From JBKEDF01 sp047975325 (GTDB taxonomy: Bacteria; Pseudomonadota; Alphaproteobacteria; Rhodobacterales; Rhodobacteraceae), in NCBI GenBank assembly GCA_047975325.1, contig JBKEDF010000049.1, positions 62,001-126,000 of the forward strand: DNA of 64,000 bases, in the 5' to 3' direction. Shown here piece by piece: positions 9,256 through 17,341 of the stretch; positions within the stretch are counted from its first letter, which is position 1; each line of letters opens with the position of its first letter. The notes beneath the pieces were generated by a model, which saw only the letters and a program-made list of their open reading frames with translations, was not told where the DNA came from and ran no database searches. The position numbers and the translations under genes were made by a program.

Positions 9256-9963
9256 CTAAAAATTGTTGCCGATTTGCTCCAGCAGATCCGCAACGGAACC
9301 CAGATCGGGAACGGAACAAAAGCGCGGATGGCCATCTGGCGGTTCGGCATGTTCCAGTTTCCACGTCAGATCAGACGGGACATGGACACCCCAGCCCCCT
9401 GCCTCAATCACCGGCAAGACATCGGATTTCAACGAGTTTCCGATCATGAGCGCCGCATCGGCCCGCGCCCCGTATCGGGCAAAAATACTACGATAGACAC
9501 CGGCATTCTTGTCCGAAACGATTTCCACCCCATGAAAAAGGTCGCCCAGTCCCGATTGGGCAAGCTTGCGTTCCTGATGCAGCAGATCACCCTTGGTGAT
9601 CAGGATCACACGATGGCTTGCCGCAGCGCTCTCCACCGCTTCGCGGGCATGGGGCAGAAGTTCGATCGGATGGTGCAGCATTTCCCGTCCGGCAGCCATG
9701 ATTTCCCCGATAACAGGGGCAGCAACCTTGCCCTCCGTCACCTCTATTGCGGTTTCGATCATCGACAGGACAAAGCCTTTTACCCCGAACCCGTAATGGC
9801 CAAGGTTGCGCCTTTCGGATTCAAGCAACCGTTCCATCAGATGATCAGTTTCGGTATAGTCTGACAGCAGCGCGGCAAAACGCGCATGTGTCAGCTTGAA
9901 GAAGGTTTCATTCTGCCAAAGCGTATCGTCGGCATCAAAGCCTACCAGCGTGATTTCACCCAT
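9256..9963 (-). CDS. HAD-superfamily hydrolase
   Basis: A 235-residue cytoplasmic phosphatase-type protein. Motif I is GFDADDTLWQNE with the nucleophile and acid aspartates, motif II is the threonine in LITKGD, motif III is the lysine in SDKNAGVY, and motif IV is the MIGNSLKSDV acidic stretch. The cap between motifs I and II is helical, as in subfamily I enzymes that act on small phosphorylated metabolites. Its substrate cannot be told from sequence. The ATG at 9963 (MGEITLVGFD) places the motif at the N-terminus as usual; the open frame further upstream is not part of it. It is divergent from clpS and lies 200 bp before the carboxypeptidase on the same strand. Confidence 0.85.
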   Translation of the reverse strand: MGEITLVGFDADDTLWQNETFFKLTHARFAALLSDYTETDHLMERLLESERRNLGHYGFGVKGFVLSMIETAIEVTEGKVAAPVIGEIMAAGREMLHHPIELLPHAREAVESAAASHRVILITKGDLLHQERKLAQSGLGDLFHGVEIVSDKNAGVYRSIFARYGARADAALMIGNSLKSDVLPVIEAGGWGVHVPSDLTWKLEHAEPPDGHPRFCSVPDLGSVADLLEQIGNNF

Positions 9964-10134
9964 CGCGCGCCCTTTCCCTGAGCCTTCGGACCATGCCCGC
10001 CGCATGTCTTCAGCGCAAGCCCCGGGATCCGCCCCCTTTTCGTGCCGCAAAATTGTACTATATTGCTGCACCGAACTTTCACCGAATCCCATGAAGACGG
10101 AGTCCTGGCCCCCTTGATCCTTTCGCCATTCATC

Positions 10135-10455
10135 ATGTCGGAAAAACCGGACGGGACCGAAGGCGATGCCTCGATCCTGACAAAGACCAAGACCCGCACT
10201 CAGCGGCCGCCACTCTACAAGGTGCTGCTGCTGAATGATGATTACACACCGATGGAATTCGTGGTGCATGTTCTGGAACGGTTTTTCGGCCTCAACCATG
10301 CACAGGCCTTCGAAATCATGCTGACGGTACACAAGAAGGGACTCGCCGTGGTCGGCGTATTTTCCTATGAGGTCGCCGAAACGAAAGTGGCGCAGGTGAT
10401 GGATTTTTCCCGCCGTCATCAGCACCCGCTGCAATGCACGATGGAAAAGGAATAG
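10135..10455 (+). CDS. clpS: ATP-dependent Clp protease adaptor ClpS
   Basis: ClpS binds N-degron substrates and delivers them to ClpA-ClpP. The 106-residue protein has a disordered N-terminus (MSEKPDGTEGDA) and the conserved core LYKVLLLNDDYTPMEFVVHVL, followed by HKKGLAVVGVFSYEVAETK and a C-terminal HPLQCTMEKE, all typical of the family. The N-degron pocket residues of the NDDYTPM/VVHVL region are intact. I chose the ATG at 10135, which gives the normal family length; an upstream in-frame ATG at 10042 adds residues that do not look conserved, and neither start has a strong ribosome site. clpA is not adjacent. Confidence 0.93.
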   Translation: MSEKPDGTEGDASILTKTKTRTQRPPLYKVLLLNDDYTPMEFVVHVLERFFGLNHAQAFEIMLTVHKKGLAVVGVFSYEVAETKVAQVMDFSRRHQHPLQCTMEKE

Positions 10456-10512
10456 CGCAGATCCGCGCCATCCCCCTATGTAAGGAGCCAGGCTGCAGAC
10501 AAGCGGCCGCCC

Positions 10513-11526
10513 ATGCGATCCTCCCGATTGACCCTTGCCCTGAACGGCGCCCTGCCCGATTTGCCTGAAAGCGGCGATATCGTCGTGTTGCGGCCCCGTA
10601 CACCGCAGGAACTGGCCCCCTTGCCCATCTCGCGGCTTCGCATCGTGCAGGGATTTCGCCCCGATCATGATACGTTTGCCGCAGCGGGATATCGCTGTTT
10701 CGCCCTGCCGGAAGATGAGGCCGATCTGCCCGCACCAGCGGTAGCGCTTGTCTGCCTGCCCCGGTCACGACATGAGGCACATGCGCTTTTGCACCATGCC
10801 GCCCGTCGGGTTGTGCCGGGCGGCATGGTGCTGGTGGACGGCCAGAAAACCGACGGGATAGAAAGCATCCTGAAAGAGCTGCGGAAAATCACGGATACCT
10901 CCCCCCCGTTTTCCAAGGCGCATGGCAAGCTTTTCATCTTTCGGGGCCAAAAAGATCTGCTGCCGGATACATGGCAGGCACAGCCCCGGCAGATAGCGGA
11001 GGGTTTTGTTACATATCCTGGCGTCTTTTCCGCCGACGGGCCAGATCCGGGTTCTGCACTGCTGGCCGGGGCCCTACCCGAAAAACTGGATGGCGAGGTC
11101 ATCGATCTGGGCGCGGGTTGGGGATATCTTTCGCGTGCGGCCCTCGCCCGTGACGGGGTGCGCCGGATCCACCTGGTCGAGGCCGAAGCCGCCGCAGTGA
11201 AGGCCGCGCGCGAAAACGTGACCGACCCGCGCGCGCAGTTTCACTGGGCGGATGCGCAAGGCTTCAAGCTGCCCAAAGAGGCCGATCACGTGATCTGCAA
11301 TCCACCTTTTCATAACGGGCGTGACGCCGATCCCAATCTGGGCCTTGGCTTTCTGCGTGCAGCGGCGCGCCTTCTGGCACCCAATGGCACGCTCTGGCTG
11401 GTGGCCAACCGTCACTTGCCCTATGATCGTGCCTTGGCCGAGTTGTTTCGCGAAAGTGAAGAAATTGGCGGAAATACGAGGTTCCGGCTCTGCCGGGCTG
11501 CCCGTCCAATCCGCCCCAAAGCCTGA
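10513..11526 (+). CDS. Class I SAM methyltransferase, RsmC-like (16S rRNA G1207 type)
   Basis: The 337-residue protein has the two-part RsmC/RlmG layout: a degenerate N-terminal methyltransferase-like domain (about residues 1-165) and an active C-terminal one. The SAM-binding motif is VIDLGAGWGYLS and the base-modifying motif is NPPFHNG, which marks N2-guanine methylation of rRNA. G1207 of 16S rRNA is the likely target by homology, but G1835 of 23S (RlmG) is a related alternative. The ATG at 10513 lacks a close ribosome site; the nearest AAGGAG is about 27 nt upstream. It follows clpS by 57 nt. Confidence 0.83.
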   Translation: MRSSRLTLALNGALPDLPESGDIVVLRPRTPQELAPLPISRLRIVQGFRPDHDTFAAAGYRCFALPEDEADLPAPAVALVCLPRSRHEAHALLHHAARRVVPGGMVLVDGQKTDGIESILKELRKITDTSPPFSKAHGKLFIFRGQKDLLPDTWQAQPRQIAEGFVTYPGVFSADGPDPGSALLAGALPEKLDGEVIDLGAGWGYLSRAALARDGVRRIHLVEAEAAAVKAARENVTDPRAQFHWADAQGFKLPKEADHVICNPPFHNGRDADPNLGLGFLRAAARLLAPNGTLWLVANRHLPYDRALAELFRESEEIGGNTRFRLCRAARPIRPKA

Positions 11527-11549
11527 CCCCAAAACCGGAGACACGCCAA

Positions 11550-12359
11550 ATGTCCTTTTCCCTCCAAGGAAAAACCGCCATCGTCACGGGCTCCGCCGCC
11601 GGAATTGGGCGTGCCATCGCGCGTCATTTCCTGGATAACGGGGCGAATGTGATGTTCGCCGATGTCAATGACACGCTTTTGCATGAGGAATGCGAGGAAG
11701 AGGCCAAAAGCGAAGGCGCATTACGCTATTTCGGTGGAAATATCTGTGAAAAACTGACCATCGCCAACCTTCTTTCGGCCACGATCGATGCCTTTGACCG
11801 GGTGGATATCCTGGTCAATGCCAGCCGCCAGTTTCGGGAATCCGATCCTCTCGATCCGACCGAAGACGGGGTGGAACCCCTTTGGCAGCAAAATGTGATG
11901 AGCGGCCTGCGGCTTTCACAACAAACGGCCAAGCGAATGATCGCCCAGGCTGAAAAGGCCGGACAGACCGAAGGCCCCGTCGGGTCGATCATCAATATTT
12001 CGTCGCTTGCCTCAACCCGGACACAGCCGGAACTGATGGGATATTCCATTGCCGCGGCGGCAGTGGATCAGATGACGCGTTCCCTGGCCGTGGCACTGGC
12101 CCCGAAGCGGATCCGCGTGAATGCGATTTCCTTTGCCTCGGTAATGAGCGCAAGCTTGCAGGCCGCGCTGAAGGAAAATCCCGATTATCACCAGATGCTG
12201 ACCGAAGGCACACCGATGAACCGCATCGCCCCGGCCGATGTCGTGGCCGAAACCGCACAATATCTGGCATCCGACGCGTCAAGCTTTATGACCGGACAGG
12301 TCGTTACCCTGGACGGTGGCCGTGGCCTGATCGACAGCGTGACCGCCCCTGCGCACTGA
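11550..12359 (+). CDS. SDR-family protein lacking the catalytic lysine
   Basis: A 269-residue short-chain dehydrogenase/reductase fold. It has the cofactor motif TGSAAGIG (residues 13-20), DILVNAS in place of the usual NNAG, the serine pair at 151-152 and tyrosine Y165. The YxxxK motif reads Y165-S-I-A-A169, so the general-base lysine is alanine. The C-terminus has the normal SFMTGQVVTLDGG. Relatives I know in Rhodobacteraceae have cysteine at this position, so loss of the lysine seems a family trait rather than an error here. NAD(P) may still bind; ordinary dehydrogenase activity is doubtful. It follows the RsmC-like gene by 23 nt with GGAG upstream. Confidence 0.85.
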   Translation: MSFSLQGKTAIVTGSAAGIGRAIARHFLDNGANVMFADVNDTLLHEECEEEAKSEGALRYFGGNICEKLTIANLLSATIDAFDRVDILVNASRQFRESDPLDPTEDGVEPLWQQNVMSGLRLSQQTAKRMIAQAEKAGQTEGPVGSIINISSLASTRTQPELMGYSIAAAAVDQMTRSLAVALAPKRIRVNAISFASVMSASLQAALKENPDYHQMLTEGTPMNRIAPADVVAETAQYLASDASSFMTGQVVTLDGGRGLIDSVTAPAH

Positions 12360-12372
12360 TATTTCGCGCGCG

Positions 12373-12789
12373 CTATTCGGGATAGGTCGCGCGACATTGG
12401 GCAATCGCCGGTTGGGCCGCCTTCATGAGGCCCTGACGTTTCTTGCGCATCTCGGACAGATTGGCCCTTTCCCGCGCAAGGTCTATCGTCACCGGACGGG
12501 ACACCACACGGTCATAGTCACGCCAGCAATATTGGGGCGGACGGCCCGGCCTGCCTGCGGTCGGGGGAATGCCAAGGCGGCAGACCGCCAGGCGCGAATC
12601 GGTTTCAATATATTCTTCCATGCCATAACCCCGCCGCAGGTTGGCTTCGCTTTCACCGATCAAGCGGTCCAATACCCGGATATCGCGGGTAACGGAGGCG
12701 ATACATTGTTCCTGCGGCGTGCCACAGGCGGCAAGGAACCCTGCACCTGCCATGAGGGCCAAACGGGTCAGATCAGCAATAAGGGGCAT
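12373..12789 (-). CDS. Small putative lipoprotein, function unknown
   Basis: A 138-residue protein with an N-terminal hydrophobic segment and lipobox FLAACG, so it is likely lipidated and exported. The mature part has four more cysteines (QEQC, LAVC, QYC, AQC) and a charged helical stretch (DLARERANLSEMRKKRQGL). I do not recognise a domain. It converges with the SDR gene and is divergent from the YggU-type gene. Confidence 0.7.
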   Translation of the reverse strand: MPLIADLTRLALMAGAGFLAACGTPQEQCIASVTRDIRVLDRLIGESEANLRRGYGMEEYIETDSRLAVCRLGIPPTAGRPGRPPQYCWRDYDRVVSRPVTIDLARERANLSEMRKKRQGLMKAAQPAIAQCRATYPE

Positions 12790-12885
12790 GGCAATCTCCT
12801 GTCTTCATACCGATTATACCGCTTTACCGGTCCGGGAGGAAATCACCACTTTCGCCCCGTGCCGCAGATGGCTATTGCTGGTTTC

Positions 12886-13158
12886 ATGGCCCGCCCGCCC
12901 GACAGTTTCCCCGATCTTTCCGCCGAAGCCGAAAACGGTGCGGAATTTGCGCTGCGCGTGACGCCCCGGGCGCAAAGATGCGCGCTTGATCGCGATGCCG
13001 GGGGGCGCTTGCGTGCGCAGGTGACGGCACCGCCCGAGGCCGGCAAGGCCAATCACGAAGTCCAGCGGTTGCTTGCCGCTGCGCTGGGGATTGCGCCCTC
13101 GCGGCTGCGCCTCATTCGCGGGGCAACCGCGCGCGACAAGGTTTTCCGGATCGAATAA
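12886..13158 (+). CDS. DUF167 / YggU-family protein
   Basis: A 90-residue basic protein with the DUF167 signature: FALRVTPRAQR, LRAQVTAPPEAGKANHEVQRLLAAALG and the C-terminal IRGATARDKVFRIE. The family is small and widespread; its biochemical role is not established. Two in-frame ATGs compete, at 12868 and 12886; I chose the second, which gives the usual family length. It converges with the small gene at 13177-13416. Confidence 0.85.
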   Translation: MARPPDSFPDLSAEAENGAEFALRVTPRAQRCALDRDAGGRLRAQVTAPPEAGKANHEVQRLLAAALGIAPSRLRLIRGATARDKVFRIE

Positions 13159-13176
13159 GGCGCAAACGCCGCCCGT

Positions 13177-13416
13177 TCAGTCGCGCGTTCGCGCCAGACG
13201 ATAGCTACCTTCGGGAAGGTCGAGCGCCGCCATGAGATCGCGAAGCTGAACCATCGACAGCGAAACCGTCACCGGTTCGCCGCGTCGCGAATCAAGTTGT
13301 TCCAGGGTCACACAATCATCAAAGGCCGAAATCGTGACATCTTCGGCAAGCGGGGCCCCGCCCTCATCGATCAGGGTGACGATCGTTGCGTCAAATTCAT
13401 GCTCAATGGTAAACAT
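13177..13416 (-). CDS. Small acidic protein of unknown function
   Basis: A 79-residue acidic protein (MFTIEHEFDATIVTLIDEGG...SYRLARTRD) with alternating hydrophobic residues suggesting a small beta-rich domain. Nothing in it matches a family I can name. I take the ATG at 13416; a GTG lies one codon earlier. The gene is divergent from the M48 protease gene. The regular composition and clean 3' spacing to the YggU-type gene suggest it is real. Confidence 0.6.
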   Translation of the reverse strand: MFTIEHEFDATIVTLIDEGGAPLAEDVTISAFDDCVTLEQLDSRRGEPVTVSLSMVQLRDLMAALDLPEGSYRLARTRD

Positions 13417-13586
13417 CACCGCAGGATAACAGCGCCAAAACTGTGCACAAGCCCAAGCGGCACCCTTTGATCACCCCGGCCCATCGGTTGCGCAAAAGCC
13501 CGGATAAAAGGGGGATTGGTGATTAAGCTTTGCGCGGAAATGCGATAACGTCGGGCAAAACAATATGGATATGGATGGAGCAGGCG

Positions 13587-14297
13587 ATGAAATACTGGGC
13601 AGCCCTGGTGATTACAACTTTTCTGGCCGGATGCGTGATGCCCATGTCCCCCCCGGCCGGGCAATCGCAGCAACCACAATCCGGCCCGCCCGCAGTGTCA
13701 CAGGATCAGGCGGCACGTAATTTCGTGACCGCCGTCCGGCGCGTGCAACCGGTTGCGGAACAGGTCTGCCGTCGCCGCGCAAGCGGAAGTTCATGCGATT
13801 TTCTGATCCTGATCGATGACCGGCCCGGCCAGCCTGCCAATGCCTTTCAGACAATCGGGGAGGATGGGCGCCCGGTTCTGGTCTTCACATTGGCGCTGAT
13901 TGCCGATGCACGCAATGAAGATGAAATAGCCTTCGTCATGGGTCATGAAACGGCGCATCATATTCTGGGCCATATCCCGCAAACCCAACGCAGTGCGCAA
14001 CAGGGGGCCCTGATTGCCGGGATTCTCGTTGCGGCGGGCGGTGGTGGCAGCGCCGCAGTGGATACTGCACAGCGGCTGGGGGCAACCGTTGGCGCGCGGA
14101 CCTTTTCCAAGGGGTTCGAACTGGAGGCAGATGCGCTTGGCACCGAGATTACCGAAAGTGCCGGCTTCAGCGCCTTGCGCGGCGCTGAATTCTTTGGCCG
14201 TATCGCCGATCCCGGTGACAGTTTCCTGGGCACCCACCCGCCCAATGCCGAAAGGCGGGCAACCGTTGAACAGACCGTCGCGCGGCTGGGCCGATGA
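13587..14297 (+). CDS. M48-family zinc metalloprotease lipoprotein
   Basis: The 236-residue product has a signal peptide with lipobox FLAGC (cysteine about residue 16), so it should be a periplasmic lipoprotein. The zinc site is HETAHH (HEXXH), with the third ligand glutamate in FELEADALG, and the C-terminus has the GTHPPNAER stretch typical of M48 enzymes such as LoiP/BepA. Such proteases monitor outer-membrane proteins. It is shorter than BepA and lacks the TPR part, so it is closer to LoiP. The ATG at 13587 is preceded by GGAG; a longer frame from 13530 would bury the signal peptide. Confidence 0.88.
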   Translation: MKYWAALVITTFLAGCVMPMSPPAGQSQQPQSGPPAVSQDQAARNFVTAVRRVQPVAEQVCRRRASGSSCDFLILIDDRPGQPANAFQTIGEDGRPVLVFTLALIADARNEDEIAFVMGHETAHHILGHIPQTQRSAQQGALIAGILVAAGGGGSAAVDTAQRLGATVGARTFSKGFELEADALGTEITESAGFSALRGAEFFGRIADPGDSFLGTHPPNAERRATVEQTVARLGR

Positions 14298-14375
14298 ACA
14301 TGGGCGGGACGAATTGAAGATTGCCCCCTCCCCGCGGCTTTGCCATAACGCCCCCGCAACCGGAACGGAGCGGCC

Positions 14376-15338
14376 ATGAGTTTTCGATCGCGTCACCTGC
14401 TGGGCATCCAGCACCTTGCCCCCGGGGAAATCCGTGCCGTGCTCGACCTCGCGGATCGCTATGTCGAGCTGAACCAGCGCACGGTCAAACAATCCGACGC
14501 GCTCGAAGGCATGACCCAGATCAACATGTTCTTCGAAAACTCCACCCGCACCCAGGCCAGTTTCGAACTGGCGGGAAAGCGGCTTGGCGCGGATGTGATG
14601 AACATGTCGATGCAGACCTCCAGCGTGAAGAAGGGGGAAACGCTGATCGATACGGCGATGACGCTCAATGCGATGCATCCCGATCTTCTGGTGGTCCGGC
14701 ACGGATCATCAGGCGCGGTGAACCTTCTGGCCGAAAAGGTGAACTGCGCGGTTCTGAATGCCGGGGATGGCAGGCATGAACACCCGACCCAGGCATTGCT
14801 CGATGCCCTGACGATCCGCCGCGCCAAGGGCCGGATACAACGCCTGACAGTGGCAATCTGTGGCGATATCGCCCATAGCCGGGTCGCGCGTTCCAACCTG
14901 ATCCTGCTGGGCAAGATGGAAAATCGCATCCGCCTCATTGCGCCCCCCACATTGATGCCATCAGGTGTGGAAGAATTTGGTGCCGAAGTTTTCGATGACA
15001 TGCGCGCCGGGCTTGAAGGTGCCGATGTGGTCATGATGCTCCGGCTGCAAAAGGAACGGATGGATGGCGGTTTCATCCCCTCCGAGCGCGAATATTTCCA
15101 TCGTTACGGCCTTGATGCCGAAAAGCTTTCTCATGCCAGGGAAGATGCCATCGTCATGCATCCCGGCCCGATGAACCGGGGGGTGGAAATCGATGGAACC
15201 ATTGCCGATGACATCAACCGTTCGGTCATTCAGGATCAGGTTGAAATGGGCGTCGCGGTACGCATGGCCGCCATGGACCTGCTGGCGCGCAACCTGCGCG
15301 CCGAACGCGGACGGCAGGCCGTGGGGGTGATGGCATGA
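14376..15338 (+). CDS. pyrB: Aspartate carbamoyltransferase catalytic subunit
   Basis: PyrB makes N-carbamoyl-L-aspartate from carbamoyl phosphate and aspartate, the committed step of pyrimidine synthesis. The 320-residue chain has the carbamoyl-phosphate motif FFENSTRTQASFELA, the loop MQTSSVKKGETL, EHPTQALLD and HPGPMNRGVEID. No pyrI regulatory gene is present; the length and adjacent inactive dihydroorotase homologue fit the class A ATCase, in which PyrB works in a complex with a pseudo-dihydroorotase. Its stop overlaps the next start by 4 nt (ATGA). Confidence 0.96.
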   Translation: MSFRSRHLLGIQHLAPGEIRAVLDLADRYVELNQRTVKQSDALEGMTQINMFFENSTRTQASFELAGKRLGADVMNMSMQTSSVKKGETLIDTAMTLNAMHPDLLVVRHGSSGAVNLLAEKVNCAVLNAGDGRHEHPTQALLDALTIRRAKGRIQRLTVAICGDIAHSRVARSNLILLGKMENRIRLIAPPTLMPSGVEEFGAEVFDDMRAGLEGADVVMMLRLQKERMDGGFIPSEREYFHRYGLDAEKLSHAREDAIVMHPGPMNRGVEIDGTIADDINRSVIQDQVEMGVAVRMAAMDLLARNLRAERGRQAVGVMA

Positions 15339-16654
15339 CCGGCGATATGCACCACCACGGGGACGAGGCAACCAAACCCCTTGTACTGATCAATGCGCGG
15401 CTGATCGACCCGGAGGCGGGTACGGTCAATGAAACCTCGGTCACGATCAAGGACGGCCTTCTTGCTGCAATCGGGGCGGAGACACCCCCGAAAGGCGCGG
15501 CAATCGTCGATTGCAACGGCAAGTATCTGGCACCGGGCATCGTGGATATCGGGGTCAAGATCGGTGAGCCGGGCGAACGGCATCGTGAAAGCTTCCGCTC
15601 CGCAGGGCTGGCGGCGGCGGCGGGTGGGGTGACGACCATCATCGCGCGCCCCGATACCGACCCCGCAATTGACGCGCCCGAGGTTCTGGAATTCGTCACC
15701 CGCCGCGCGCAGGAGGCCTCTCCGGTCCGGATCCGCCACATGGCCGCACTGACCAAGGGGCGGGCGGGCCGGGAGATGACGGAAATCGGTTTCCTGCTGG
15801 ATGCCGGGGCTGTGGCCTTTACCGATGGCGACCGGGTGGTAACCAACACCAAGGTTCTGTCACGCGCCTTGACCTATGCGCGCTCACTTGGCGCTCTGGT
15901 AATCGGCCATCCGCAGGATCCGGGGCTTTCGGCGGGGGCGACCGTCACAAGCGGGAAATTCGCCTCGCTTCTGGGCCTTCCGGGCGTGCATCCCCTTGCC
16001 GAACGAATTGGCCTCGACCGCGATCTGGGACTGATCGAGATGGCAGGCACCCGATATCACGCCGATCAGATCACCACGGCGCGCAGCCTGCCCGCCCTGT
16101 CACGCGCCAAGGCCAATGGGTTGCCGGTAACGGCGGGGATCTCAATCCATCATCTGACACTGAACGAACTGGATGTCGGGGATTATCGCAGTTTCTTCAA
16201 ACTGACACCGCCCCTTCGAAGCGAAGAAGACCGGCTTGCCATGGTCGGGGCCGTGGCCGAGGGATTGATCGATGTGATTTCTTCGATGCACACCCCCGCA
16301 GATGAAGAAAGCAAGCGCCTGCCCTTCGAAGATGCAACCCCCGGCGCGGTGGCATTGGAAACCTTCCTGCCGGCCTTGATGCGGCTTTATCACGCAGGCG
16401 CGCTTGATCTGCCACAGATCTTTCGCGCGGCAGCGCTAAACCCCGCAAATCTTCTGGGGCTGCCGCAGGGCCGGATTGCGGAAGGCGCGCCGGCGGATCT
16501 TGTCCTTTTCGATCCCGATGCGCCTTTCGTTCTCGACCGTTTCACACTGCGGTCGAAATCACGCAATACGCCTTTTGACGGCGAACGGATGGAAGGCCGG
16601 GTCATTGCCACCTATGTCGCCGGAACCCGGGTCTTCGACGCGGGGAAAGGTTAG
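15335..16654 (+). CDS. Dihydroorotase homologue without metal ligands (likely structural PyrC')
   Basis: A 439-residue amidohydrolase-fold protein coupled to pyrB by a 4-nt overlap. Active dihydroorotases have DxHxH at the start of the barrel; here it reads D71-I-G-V-K75, so both histidines are gone. The late motif DVIATDHAPH is DVISSMHTPAD, losing the catalytic aspartate. These losses match the inactive PyrC' of Pseudomonas, which holds the ATCase dodecamer together. An active dihydroorotase should be encoded elsewhere. Automatic pipelines will call this PyrC with activity; I would not. The fold is well kept (PGIVDIG, AAAAGGVTTI, NPANLLGLPQGRI). Confidence 0.88.
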   Translation: MTGDMHHHGDEATKPLVLINARLIDPEAGTVNETSVTIKDGLLAAIGAETPPKGAAIVDCNGKYLAPGIVDIGVKIGEPGERHRESFRSAGLAAAAGGVTTIIARPDTDPAIDAPEVLEFVTRRAQEASPVRIRHMAALTKGRAGREMTEIGFLLDAGAVAFTDGDRVVTNTKVLSRALTYARSLGALVIGHPQDPGLSAGATVTSGKFASLLGLPGVHPLAERIGLDRDLGLIEMAGTRYHADQITTARSLPALSRAKANGLPVTAGISIHHLTLNELDVGDYRSFFKLTPPLRSEEDRLAMVGAVAEGLIDVISSMHTPADEESKRLPFEDATPGAVALETFLPALMRLYHAGALDLPQIFRAAALNPANLLGLPQGRIAEGAPADLVLFDPDAPFVLDRFTLRSKSRNTPFDGERMEGRVIATYVAGTRVFDAGKG

Positions 16655-16657
16655 ACA

Positions 16658-17266
16658 ATGCCGATATTCACCTCCGATCCGGTGTCCCTGATCCTGGTTG
16701 CCATCATCGCCTACCTGCTGGGCTCCGTCCCCTTCGGCATTGTAATTACCCGCGCGCTTGGTCTGGGCGATCTGCGACAGATCGGATCGGGCAATATCGG
16801 GGCGACCAATGTGTTGCGCACCGGAAACAAGGGCGCGGCGCTGGCGACATTGCTGCTTGATGCCGCCAAGGGCGGGGTTGCGGTGCTGATCGCCAGGGCC
16901 GCCCTGGGCAACGATGCCGCGCAAGTCGCGGCATTGGCCTCCTTTCTGGGGCATCTCTATCCGGTCTGGCTGCGCTTTCGCGGAGGCAAGGGCGTGGCAA
17001 CCTTTCTTGGCACGCTGCTTGCGCTTTACTGGCCGATCGGGCTGGCGACCTGTGCCACATGGCTGGTCGCGGCCTTGCTGGGCCGTATTTCATCACTGGC
17101 AGCCCTTGTCGCGGCGGCCAGTTCCACGATCTGGATGCTGATATTCGGACGCGGCGACATGGCCATTCTGGGAATCGTGCTGACAATTCTTGTCTATTGG
17201 CGCCACCGAGAAAATATCGCCCGGCTGCGTTCGGGCAATGAACCCAGGATCGGCAGGAAAAAATGA
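16658..17266 (+). CDS. plsY: Acyl-phosphate glycerol-3-phosphate acyltransferase PlsY
   Basis: PlsY makes lysophosphatidic acid from acyl-phosphate and glycerol-3-phosphate in the inner membrane. The 202-residue protein has about five to six membrane segments and the three family motifs: LLGSVPFG, GSGNIGATNVLRTGNKG and FRGGKGVATFLG. The start lies 3 nt after the stop of the dihydroorotase-like gene, so it belongs to the same unit. The C-terminus ends in a basic tail (RIGRKK), as usual. Confidence 0.95.
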   Translation: MPIFTSDPVSLILVAIIAYLLGSVPFGIVITRALGLGDLRQIGSGNIGATNVLRTGNKGAALATLLLDAAKGGVAVLIARAALGNDAAQVAALASFLGHLYPVWLRFRGGKGVATFLGTLLALYWPIGLATCATWLVAALLGRISSLAALVAAASSTIWMLIFGRGDMAILGIVLTILVYWRHRENIARLRSGNEPRIGRKK

Positions 17267-17341
17267 CCCACCACGCCATGGCTGTCGACCCCCAGTCGCG
17301 CGGCATTGCCCTGCCCGCCCGCCCGGCCTAAGCTTCGCGCC

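Noticed and set aside
10478..10483. An ATG-TAA start-stop pair after clpS
   Set aside because: A minimal start-stop is common by chance and the AAGGAG next to it is too far from the downstream start to be tested by eye.
14100..14130. A GGGGTTCGAACTGG stretch like a tRNA T-loop
   Set aside because: It lies inside the M48 protease frame, encoding part of FELEADALG, and no acceptor or anticodon arms surround it.
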